A stretch of DNA of 64,000 bases from Rhodococcus rhodnii (GTDB lineage Bacteria; Actinomycetota; Actinomycetes; Mycobacteriales; Pseudonocardiaceae): the NCBI GenBank assembly GCA_000720375.1, contig JOAA01000005.1:248001-312000 (forward strand), given 5' to 3'. The notes beneath the pieces are model-generated. The model searched no databases, was not told the origin of the DNA, and saw nothing but the letters and a program-made list of their open reading frames with translations. The position numbers were made by a program, and so were the translations under genes. Below are positions 57,380 to 64,000 of this stretch, piece by piece; positions within the stretch are counted from its first letter, which is position 1, and the number at the start of each line of letters is the position of its first letter.

Positions 57380-58276
57380 TTATCCCGCGGGGGCAAGCAC
57401 GACTATGGGCCGCGCCACAGGCCCCTCGTCGGTCGCGAGCGCGAGCACATGCCCTTCCGGGTCGAACACGCCGTAGGTTCCCTGTACGCCGGCGGCCGGA
57501 ATCCGCTGGCCGTAGCGCAAGGCGGCCGTCTGCCGCTCGTCCACGTCATAGCGCTTGAACGCGGCCGCGACCGATGTGTCCAGGTCAAGCGACAACCCGG
57601 GATTCTGCTCGAGCTGCTCCAGCGTGCGCGCGACCCGCAGGTCGAACGGACCGACGCGGGTGCGGCGCAGCGCGGCGAGGTGCCCGCCGACGTTGAGGTC
57701 CGCCCCGAGATCACGGGCCAACGCCCGGACGTAGGTCCCGGACGAGCAGTCGATCATGGCGTCGATCTCGATCGCGGCATCTTCTCGCCGGATCGACAGC
57801 ACGTCGAACCGGTTGACAGTGACCGGCCGCGCGGGGATCTCGACGGTCTCACCTTCCCGGACCCGCGCGTACGCCCGTTTCCCATCGATCTTGACGGCAC
57901 TGACCGAGCTCGGAACCTGCATGATGTCGCCGGTCAGCTTGGCGATCCCGGCGTGGATGGCCTCGTCGGTGACGGCCGAGGCGTCCACTTCGGACAGCAC
58001 CTCGCCCTCGGCGTCATCGGTGGTCGTCGCGGCGCCGAGGCGGATCGTGCCCAGGTAGACCTTGGTGTCGAGGGCGAGATGGCCGAGCAGCTTGGTGGCC
58101 CGTTCGACCCCGAGCACGAGCACGCCGGTGGCCATCGGGTCGAGCGTACCGGCGTGGCCGACCTTGCGGGTGCCGAGGATCCGGCGCACCTTGGCGACGA
58201 CATCGTGCGACGTCATTCCCGGCGCCTTGTCGACGACGACTAGGCCGGGTGGAACAGTGGAGCGTTTCGCGGACAC
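57380..58276 (-). CDS. truB: tRNA pseudouridine(55) synthase
   Basis: 298-aa enzyme isomerising U55 in the tRNA T-loop. Motif LVVDKAPGMTSHDVV, catalytic Asp in GHAGTLDPMATG (about residue 43), LTGDIMQVPSSVSAVKIDGKRAYARVR and SSGTYVRALARDLG. C-terminal PUA-like tail. ATG at 58276. Adjacent to ribF as in the conserved rbfA-DHH-MATE-truB-ribF neighbourhood; other members lie at 60.5-63.5 kb. Confidence 0.96.
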   Translation of the reverse strand: MSAKRSTVPPGLVVVDKAPGMTSHDVVAKVRRILGTRKVGHAGTLDPMATGVLVLGVERATKLLGHLALDTKVYLGTIRLGAATTTDDAEGEVLSEVDASAVTDEAIHAGIAKLTGDIMQVPSSVSAVKIDGKRAYARVREGETVEIPARPVTVNRFDVLSIRREDAAIEIDAMIDCSSGTYVRALARDLGADLNVGGHLAALRRTRVGPFDLRVARTLEQLEQNPGLSLDLDTSVAAAFKRYDVDERQTAALRYGQRIPAAGVQGTYGVFDPEGHVLALATDEGPVARPIVVLAPAG

Positions 58277-58418
58277 CCCGGAATCCTCGCATTCCCCTCC
58301 CCGGACGCGATAAAGGTATGCCGTGCCGGCCGCCTCCTACCCGGCACAGGCCCGGCCGAGCGGCATCGGGTGAACTGGTGACTCTCAACTTTTCACGTCA
58401 CTTCCTACCGTCCGGATC

Positions 58419-59222
58419 ATGGGCACACCGGGGCTTCCGAACTACCACGGCAGGCAATTGCTGCGTGAACTCAAGCGGCTGCGTGAACTCGCGGACATGA
58501 CGCAGGAGGAGGCCGGCCGCAAACTGCACCTCACGCTGCAGAAGCTCAGCCGCATCGAGAACGGGCAACTGCCCGGCTACCACGAACTGCGCGCGATGCT
58601 CCGGCTCTACGGGGTGGCGCCGCAGGAGTGGGAATCACGGCTGGAACTGTGGGAGCGGGCGAGAAAACGGGGCTGGTGGCGTGATTTCGGGCTCAAGGAC
58701 TCCAGTTACGTCTGCATGGAACACGAGGCGGCGCGGGCGTTCGAGTTCTCACTGGGTCTGCTGCCCGCGCTTCTGCAGACCGAGCGATACGCCCGCGACA
58801 GCCTGCGGCACATCGACGAAGTCGAGGCCGCGGTGAGGGTCCGGATCAGACGTCAACGTCGCCTCGTCGAGGAGGAGCACCCGTTGGTGCTGCACACGTT
58901 GGTCCATGAACCGACCTTGCAGCAAGGGGTCGACCGGGAGCAGCTGCTGCAGTTGGTCGAACGAGCCCAGCTGCCGAACGTCACGCTCCAGATCGTGCCG
59001 CAGTCGGCCGGTCTGCACGGCGGGCTGGAGGGGTCGGTGACGCTGTTGGAGTTCACCGACCCGCAGGAGCCGGACATCGTTTGCACAGAGTCCGTGCTCG
59101 GCCTCGCTCAGTCACAGGACATCGGCAAGACGGCGGCCGCCCGGCGCCGTCTCGACCGGCTGGCCACGCTCGCGCTGAACCCGGAGGATTCGTTGGACAC
59201 CATCAAAGCCTTGATCTGGTGA
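58419..59222 (+). CDS. XRE-DUF5753 regulator (Scr1/BldB-partner-like)
   Basis: 267-aa protein with an N-terminal XRE HTH (LADMTQEEAGRKLHLTLQKLSRIENGQLP, about residues 22-50) and a DUF5753 C-terminal domain (LLPALLQTERYARD, RRQRRLVEEEHPLVLHTLVHEPTLQQ, LPNVTLQIVPQSAGLHGGLEGSVTLLEF). In actinomycetes these usually pair with a small DUF397 protein as antitoxin-like couples; no DUF397 gene is adjacent here. ATG at 58419, in a 142-base gap from truB. Its stop is followed at once by the end of the convergent MFS gene. Confidence 0.9.
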   Translation: MGTPGLPNYHGRQLLRELKRLRELADMTQEEAGRKLHLTLQKLSRIENGQLPGYHELRAMLRLYGVAPQEWESRLELWERARKRGWWRDFGLKDSSYVCMEHEAARAFEFSLGLLPALLQTERYARDSLRHIDEVEAAVRVRIRRQRRLVEEEHPLVLHTLVHEPTLQQGVDREQLLQLVERAQLPNVTLQIVPQSAGLHGGLEGSVTLLEFTDPQEPDIVCTESVLGLAQSQDIGKTAAARRRLDRLATLALNPEDSLDTIKALIW

Positions 59223-59226
59223 CCGG

Positions 59227-60507
59227 TCAGGCGCTGAGTGCCACGGAATCCCATCGGCGTTGCCTGAGGCGGACGGGAACGTCCTCACCGCGCGCTTGCG
59301 CGGCGAACACCTCGGCCCTGGCGCGCAGCCACCATACGGCCGTGCGCCAGATACCCAGTGCCATCAACGCACCGGGCGCCAGCAACGCGTATGTGAACGA
59401 GTTGGTGATGTCCAGCACCAGGCCGATGCCCAGAGCGGCGAGGGTTGCCGCGAGGAATCCGCCGACGTTGACCACGCCGCTCGCCGTGCCCACGCGCGTC
59501 AGGGGGTTGTAGTCACGGGCGATGGAGAAACCGATGGCGGACACCGGCAACCCGACGGCGAGCACACCGAACACGACACCGAGCAGCACCGGAGGCAACG
59601 GACTGAACAGCAGTACGGCCCAGAGGCCGACCGCCAGGATGAGCTGGCCGGCGACGAGCAACATCCGCAGTTCGGGGCGACGGCCGATCACAGCGCCGAT
59701 CACTGGCCCGCTGATGATCGTCACGATCACCATCACGCCGAGCACCGAACTCGCCGCGGGCTCGGAAAGTCCCTGTGCGGCAACGAGATACGGGAATCCC
59801 CACAGCAGCGCCAGCACCGCGGGCAACTGCATTGTGGCGAAGTGCACCCAGAACCCCAGCCGCGTCCCGGGCGTACGCCACGCGTCACGGACATTGCGAG
59901 CCACCGCGCGGATGTTCATCACCTCGCCGCGCGGCGCGGGGCCGTCTGGCGTGTCCTTCAAGCGGGACGCGACCAGCGCGTACCCGGCCGTCGCCAGTCC
60001 GGCGATCAAGAAGGTCGTTGTCCAGCCCGCGTTGTGCAGCAGCAGCGTCAGCGGCACGGTCGCGGCGAGGTTGCCGAGGCCGCCGAGCGCCGCGGTGAAC
60101 GAGACCACTAGCGAGTATTGGCGTGCGGAGAAGTGCGCGGATGTCAGGCGGAGCAGGCTGATGAACGTCATCGCGTCGCCGAAACCCAGTACGGCGCGGG
60201 CTACCAGGGCGAGCGGGTACGAAGTCGCGACCGCGAACAACACCTGGCCCGCACCCATCAGCAATGCCGCCGTGACAAGCACTTTACGTGGGCCGAATCG
60301 GTCGACCAGGAGCCCTGTCGGCACCTGCATCACCGCGTACACAAGCAGTTGCAGCACGGTGAACGTGCCGAGCGCGGCCGGTCCGACCCCGAACCGTTCC
60401 GTCGCTTCAAGACTGGCCACCGCGAGCGAACCGCGATGGAAGACCGCCGCCATGTAGACGACCACTGCCGTTCCCCAGATCACCCACGCCTTGGTGGCGG
60501 CGCGCAC
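59227..60507 (-). CDS. MFS transporter
   Basis: 426-aa twelve-helix transporter. Loop 2-3 motif LLVDRFGPRKVLVTAAL, TM helices from AWVIWGTAVVVYMAAVFHRG on, and loop 8-9 around GAVIGRRPELRML. Closest in type to nitrate/oxalate or drug-proton exporters; substrate unknown. GTG at 60507. A MarR-like palindrome at 60528 stands 20 nt upstream. It separates the XRE gene from the MATE gene. Confidence 0.88.
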   Translation of the reverse strand: MRAATKAWVIWGTAVVVYMAAVFHRGSLAVASLEATERFGVGPAALGTFTVLQLLVYAVMQVPTGLLVDRFGPRKVLVTAALLMGAGQVLFAVATSYPLALVARAVLGFGDAMTFISLLRLTSAHFSARQYSLVVSFTAALGGLGNLAATVPLTLLLHNAGWTTTFLIAGLATAGYALVASRLKDTPDGPAPRGEVMNIRAVARNVRDAWRTPGTRLGFWVHFATMQLPAVLALLWGFPYLVAAQGLSEPAASSVLGVMVIVTIISGPVIGAVIGRRPELRMLLVAGQLILAVGLWAVLLFSPLPPVLLGVVFGVLAVGLPVSAIGFSIARDYNPLTRVGTASGVVNVGGFLAATLAALGIGLVLDITNSFTYALLAPGALMALGIWRTAVWWLRARAEVFAAQARGEDVPVRLRQRRWDSVALSA

Positions 60508-60527
60508 ACGGCCCCCTCTCCGATCAA

Positions 60528-60549
60528 TTAGATAGCCAACCTATGCTAA
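60528..60549. promoter_or_regulatory. MarR-like operator before the MFS gene
   Basis: A 22-bp imperfect palindrome TTAGATAG-ccaac-CTATGCTAA centred about 31 nt before the MFS start; ends over the MATE gene stop. Resembles TAGGTTAGCTAACCTA-type MarR sites. Confidence 0.5.
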
Positions 60550-61838
60550 CGAACCGCTCCCACCACAGCCCACCTGCCGGAACGTGTGCGCAGCACCACA
60601 GCGACGAGCCGGATCACCATGAACGCGGCCAGCCCCGTCCAGATCCCGGCCAGTCCCCAGTCGAAGAACATCGACAACCAGATGAACGGCAGGAAGCCGA
60701 CGATCGCCGCCAGCAGCGTGGCGTTGCGCATGAACGCCGCGTCACCCGCGCCGAGCAGCACCCCGTCGAGCGCGAACACCACACCCGCGATCGGCTGCAG
60801 CGCGACAAAGAACCACCACGCGTTCGGGATTTCGGCGAGTACGGAAGCGTCCGGCGTGAACACCCTGGGCAACACCCCGGCCACGGCGGCGAAAACCACA
60901 CCGAGCAGACAGCCGAAGATCAGCCCGTATCCCGTGACCTGCCACGCGATCTTGTGCGCCTGCCGGTCGTCCTCGGCGCCCAACGCCTCTCCCACCAAGG
61001 ACTGCGCCGCGATCGCGAGCGAGTCGAGGACGAGTGCGAGGAACGTCCACAGCTGCAGGACGACTTGGTGCGCGCCGACCGCGGCGGTCGAGGTGTGCGC
61101 CGCGACGGCGGTCGCCGAGATGAAGCACGCCTGGAACGCCAGGCTGCGCACCACCAGATCGCGTCCCAGCCCCAGTTGCGCCCGCATCTTGCCGAACTCC
61201 GGCTTGAGCGACACCTTCTCGACGATCAACGCGCGGACGAACATCGCGCCCGAGATCACCTGCGCGACAACGTTGGCGATCGCCGAGCCCTCCAGCCCCA
61301 ACCCCGCCACGTGCACCAGCATCGGGCACAGCAACGCCGACAAAGCGTTGCCCGCCAAGACATACCGCAACGGGCGGACGGTGTCCTGAACACCACGCAT
61401 CCAGCCGTTGCCGGCCATCGTGATCAAGATGAACGGCACGCCGAACAAGGCGATCCGCAGCCAGCCGACGGCGGCGTCGGCGACTTCCGGCGAACCGGAC
61501 AGCAAGTCGGCAACCGGACGCGCGAAGACTTGCCCCGCGACGATCAGCACAAGGCCGACACAAACCGCCAGCCACGTCGCCTGCACACCTTCGGCGACCG
61601 CGTCGGCCCGTCTGCCCGCGCCGTGTAACCGGGCCACTCGCGCGGTTGTGCCGTACGACAGGAAGGTCATCTGGGTCGAGACCTGCGCGAGCACGATGCC
61701 CGCCACCGACAGGCCGGCCAGGGGCACCGCGCCGAGATGGCCGACCACGGCGGTGTCGACCAGCAGGTAGAGCGGCTCGGCCGCGAGCACGCCCAACGCC
61801 GGGACGGCAAGCGAGAGCAAGCGCCGGAGCGGCGTCAC
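60546..61838 (-). CDS. MATE-family efflux protein (DinF-like)
   Basis: 430-aa twelve-helix antiporter with two six-helix repeats; the opening LAVPALGVLAAEPLYLLVDTAVVGHLGAVPLAGLSVA is the DinF-type signature. Exports cationic compounds by Na+ or H+ exchange in the family. GTG at 61838 with AAGGGG 6 nt upstream; a longer reading frame upstream is not conserved. It keeps the conserved place next to the DHH gene, but with an inserted MFS and XRE between it and truB. Confidence 0.9.
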   Translation of the reverse strand: MTPLRRLLSLAVPALGVLAAEPLYLLVDTAVVGHLGAVPLAGLSVAGIVLAQVSTQMTFLSYGTTARVARLHGAGRRADAVAEGVQATWLAVCVGLVLIVAGQVFARPVADLLSGSPEVADAAVGWLRIALFGVPFILITMAGNGWMRGVQDTVRPLRYVLAGNALSALLCPMLVHVAGLGLEGSAIANVVAQVISGAMFVRALIVEKVSLKPEFGKMRAQLGLGRDLVVRSLAFQACFISATAVAAHTSTAAVGAHQVVLQLWTFLALVLDSLAIAAQSLVGEALGAEDDRQAHKIAWQVTGYGLIFGCLLGVVFAAVAGVLPRVFTPDASVLAEIPNAWWFFVALQPIAGVVFALDGVLLGAGDAAFMRNATLLAAIVGFLPFIWLSMFFDWGLAGIWTGLAAFMVIRLVAVVLRTRSGRWAVVGAVR

Positions 61839-61905
61839 AGGCTTCCCCTTGGGTAAGGTGTGTAATCCGGTTTGACCCCTGACAGGGTAGATGTAAGGAC
61901 CGCTT

Positions 61906-62475
61906 GTGGACAATGCCGATTACCTGGACGTGGCCGTGAGATTGGCCAACGCCGCCCTGACCGACGTTTCCGCACTTCAGGAGGCATTGCACGAGGAGCC
62001 CTGGTGGGCCACCCGGGTGACCTCCGAGGACTTGATCGCACTGCGACCCGTCGCCGAGGGCCTGCGTACGGCTTTCGCCGCCGCAGTCGCCGACGACACC
62101 CCAGGCGTCCGCGTGGCGGTGAACGCACTGCTTGAGGCCTACCCCCTTCGGCCTCGGCTGTCGGCGGGACACGACGCCGAACCGAACTGGCACATCCACG
62201 TCGCCGACCCGGACGAGCCGCCCGCGACCGAAGTCGCTGCCGCGGCCGCGTGGGGAGTCGCGCACGGCGTCGTCCGGTACGGCCTGTCGCGCTGGGGCCA
62301 GTGCGCGGACGCGAACTGCGAGAACTACTTCCTGGACACGTCCACCAACCGGGCGAAGCGGTACTGCTCGCCCCGGTGCGCCAACCGCGTGCACGTCGCC
62401 GCGCACCGCTCACGCCAGCGTTCGACTGGGTCGAGAGCTTCGTTGACCGATCTAGAGCAGAACGCCCTACGCTAA
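61906..62475 (+). CDS. CGNR zinc-finger regulator
   Basis: 189-aa protein: N-terminal stress-related helical domain (YLDVAVRLANAAL...) and C-terminal CGNR zinc finger with CADANCENYFLDTSTNRAKRYCSPRCANR (about residues 142-170; the CGNR box itself reads CANR). Putative DNA-binding regulator. GTG at 61906. Divergent from the MATE gene, which it may control, and 5 nt before the DHH gene. Confidence 0.85.
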   Translation: MDNADYLDVAVRLANAALTDVSALQEALHEEPWWATRVTSEDLIALRPVAEGLRTAFAAAVADDTPGVRVAVNALLEAYPLRPRLSAGHDAEPNWHIHVADPDEPPATEVAAAAAWGVAHGVVRYGLSRWGQCADANCENYFLDTSTNRAKRYCSPRCANRVHVAAHRSRQRSTGSRASLTDLEQNALR

Positions 62476-62480
62476 AGCGT

Positions 62481-63452
62481 GTGAGTGATCTCGACGGCGC
62501 TATCGAACTGCTGCAGGCGGCCACTGATGTGACCCTGCTGGCCCACGTCAACCCGGACGCCGACGCGCTCGGCAGCGCGCTGGCCCTTGGCCTGGCGCTA
62601 CACCGCCGCGGCGCCACCGTGCGGGTGTCTTTCAGTTCACCCGACGAAGTGCCGGAAACGTTGTTGCCCTTGGACTACGCGAACCTGCTGGTGCCCGCGT
62701 CCGAGGTGCCCGAGGTCGCGCCGTTGGTGATCGCGCTGGACACCGGCAGCGTCGCGCGGCTGGGCAAGCTCGGCGATCGCGTCGGCAACACGATCGCCGC
62801 AGGCGGGCAGGTGCTCGTCGTCGATCACCACGCATCGAACACGTATTACGGCACCCATCACGTGGTCAACGAGCACGCTGTTGCCACCGCGGCGCTCGTG
62901 GCCGATCTGCTGGACGCAATGGGTGTGGAGCTTGATTTCGAGCTGGCTTCGTGCGTGTACGCGGGGCTTGTCACGGATTCCGGGTCGTTCCGCCGGGCAA
63001 CGCCGGAGACGCACCAGCTCGCGGCTCGTCTGCTGGAAGCGGGCGTCGACCCGGACAAGACCGCGCGCTCGTTGATGGAGGCGCATCCTTTCGCTTTCCT
63101 GCCAATGCTTTCCGCGGTTCTCGGCCGTGCACGGCTGGACAAGTCGGCCGCCGGCGGGCGAGGCGTGGTGTACACATACGTGAGTTTGGCGGACGCGGCC
63201 GATGTCCGGGCCGAGGAAGTCGAGTCGGTCGTCGACATCGTGCGGACCACCCAAGAGGCCGAAGTCGCCGTGGTGTTCAAGGAGATCGAGCCGTTGTCGT
63301 GGTCGGTCTCGCTGCGCTCGGTGTCCGAAGTGGACGTCCAGGAGATCGCGGTGGCACTGGGCGGCGGCGGGCACCGGCGAGCGGCCGGATACGTCGCCGA
63401 AGGCCCGGTCGAGCCGTTGATCGAGACCTTGCTGGCTACGCTGTCGCGCTGA
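62481..63452 (+). CDS. DHH-family phosphoesterase (NrnA-like)
   Basis: 323-aa nano-RNase/pAp phosphatase type. Motifs AHVNPDADALGSALAL (motif I), VIALDTGSVARLG (II), LVVDHHASNTYYG (III, DHH), and the DHHA1 nucleotide-binding GGGGHRRAAG at the C-terminus. Degrades short oligonucleotides (2-5 nt) or pAp. GTG at 62481 (VSDLDGAIEL), 5 nt after the CGNR stop; upstream in-frame extension would overlap CGNR. Conserved neighbour of the truB-ribF block. Confidence 0.92.
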   Translation: MSDLDGAIELLQAATDVTLLAHVNPDADALGSALALGLALHRRGATVRVSFSSPDEVPETLLPLDYANLLVPASEVPEVAPLVIALDTGSVARLGKLGDRVGNTIAAGGQVLVVDHHASNTYYGTHHVVNEHAVATAALVADLLDAMGVELDFELASCVYAGLVTDSGSFRRATPETHQLAARLLEAGVDPDKTARSLMEAHPFAFLPMLSAVLGRARLDKSAAGGRGVVYTYVSLADAADVRAEEVESVVDIVRTTQEAEVAVVFKEIEPLSWSVSLRSVSEVDVQEIAVALGGGGHRRAAGYVAEGPVEPLIETLLATLSR

Positions 63453-64000
63453 TCCGTTCGCCGATGAACGTCAACACCTCGGGCATGATCGGCTTCCAGT
63501 AGTCCGCGGTGTGCCCGCCCGGGGTGATGACGGACTTGGCCGGGTTCGTCTGGTTGATCAGGGCCTTGGCGACCGTGATGAAGGTATCGCCTGCGCCGCA
63601 CCAGACTCCGAGCGGCACACCCGCGAGATCGTTGGTGTGCCTGAGCGGTTCGTTGGCCTCCCAGTGCGCCTGGTCGGCGAACACCCGTTTGGACTTGGCC
63701 GTCGGCCAGTCACGGAACAACGCCGGGCTGATGGCCACAACGGCCTTGAGGTCCTTGCGGGTGCGCGCGAACCGCAACGCACCGAAGGCGCCCATCGAGA
63801 TGCCGAACGCGGCCTGGATCGGCCCGAGTTCCTCAAGCAGCATCTTCTGCGGGTTGTCGCCAGGTTTCCCGTCCACCCAATAGGTCTCCGGGCCACCGTC
63901 AACGGCGACAACAGCGAACGGCTTGACGCCGGCCCGCACGACCTGGGTGAGGGATTTCTGGACGTCCAGCCGGACCATCCAGCTCGCATCCTCGCCGCGG
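63436..64000 (-). CDS. Esterase-type alpha/beta hydrolase, 5' end outside the window
   Basis: At least 188 codons remain; the frame runs off the right edge, and an internal ATG at 63978 is unlikely to be the start. Nucleophile elbow FGISMGAFGALRF with the Ser, acidic residue in CGAGDTFI and His in PGGHTADYW. Resembles the esterase D/mycolyltransferase-like group. 3' end overlaps the DHH gene convergently by 17 bases. Because the N-terminus is missing, I cannot say whether it is exported. Confidence 0.8.
   Translation of the reverse strand, partial: RGEDASWMVRLDVQKSLTQVVRAGVKPFAVVAVDGGPETYWVDGKPGDNPQKMLLEELGPIQAAFGISMGAFGALRFARTRKDLKAVVAISPALFRDWPTAKSKRVFADQAHWEANEPLRHTNDLAGVPLGVWCGAGDTFITVAKALINQTNPAKSVITPGGHTADYWKPIMPEVLTFIGERISATA

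Overview
The window is high-GC DNA with GTG/TTG starts, many 4-bp stop/start overlaps, extended families typical of actinomycetes (DUF574 methyltransferase, XRE-DUF5753, CGNR, DUF4333, DUF4383, DUF1996, HicB-like/DUF4097 pair) and the conserved actinobacterial core blocks ftsK-rnj-dapA-thyX, dapB-M16 peptidase-pnp-rpsO and ribF-truB-DHH. It most likely comes from a chromosome arm or core region of a Pseudonocardiales actinomycete (Amycolatopsis/Kibdelosporangium-like). The genus is an inference. I see no tRNA, rRNA, insertion sequence, prophage or CRISPR array.

Layout. 1-12.4 kb is accessory metabolism and secretion: a membrane protein, a His-rich anchored protein, a secreted LVIVD/choice-of-anchor-B protein, a methyltransferase-P450 pair, a secreted alpha/beta hydrolase followed by a PAS-GGDEF-EAL protein with degenerate catalytic motifs, an AraC-VOC pair, a second hydrolase, a CaiB-type CoA transferase, a secreted phospholipase A2 and a dienelactone hydrolase. 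12.4-20 kb holds ftsK, a PlsC acyltransferase, a DUF4333 lipoprotein, an EamA exporter, and the coupled dapA-rnj pair. 20-25 kb has three tandem Ser/Thr kinases that share a C-terminal extracytoplasmic Cys domain, then ACT-thyX. 26-32 kb has a ribbon-helix-helix/DUF4097 operon behind a phased operator array, a YcaQ-type winged-helix protein, a GNAT enzyme, and a divergent MocR/EamA pair. 32-37.5 kb has two tandem DUF1996 exported proteins (one with a large Asn/Gln-rich insert) and a three-gene Cys-rich/Tat/MauE cassette. 37.8-42.4 kb is a complete sugar ABC importer with a LacI-type operator and a 150-bp nested inverted repeat upstream. 42.4-49.2 kb is amidase, a membrane protein, dapB, M16 peptidase, pnp with a structured leader, and rpsO. 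49.4-56.3 kb has a two-component system, a frameshifted orphan PheS-like gene, a TspO-like protein, an ArsR-SRPBCC pair, DUF4383, a 2'-5' RNA ligase and an HTH protein. 56.4-64 kb has ribF, truB, an XRE-DUF5753 regulator, MFS and MATE exporters, a CGNR regulator, a DHH phosphoesterase and a truncated esterase.

Main leads for follow-up: (1) the Cys-rich double-psi-barrel-like protein with no signal peptide, co-operonic with a Tat-signal protein and a MauE-like redox membrane protein; (2) a helically phased TGAYRTCA array in front of the ribbon-helix-helix/DUF4097 operon; (3) the 150-bp symmetric repeat structure between the amidase and the sugar ABC operon; (4) the Asn/Gln-rich DUF1996 protein; (5) the frameshifted single-chain PheS-like/FDX-ACB gene; (6) a family of intergenic hairpins sharing a CGTGAGTG/CACTCACG stem core.
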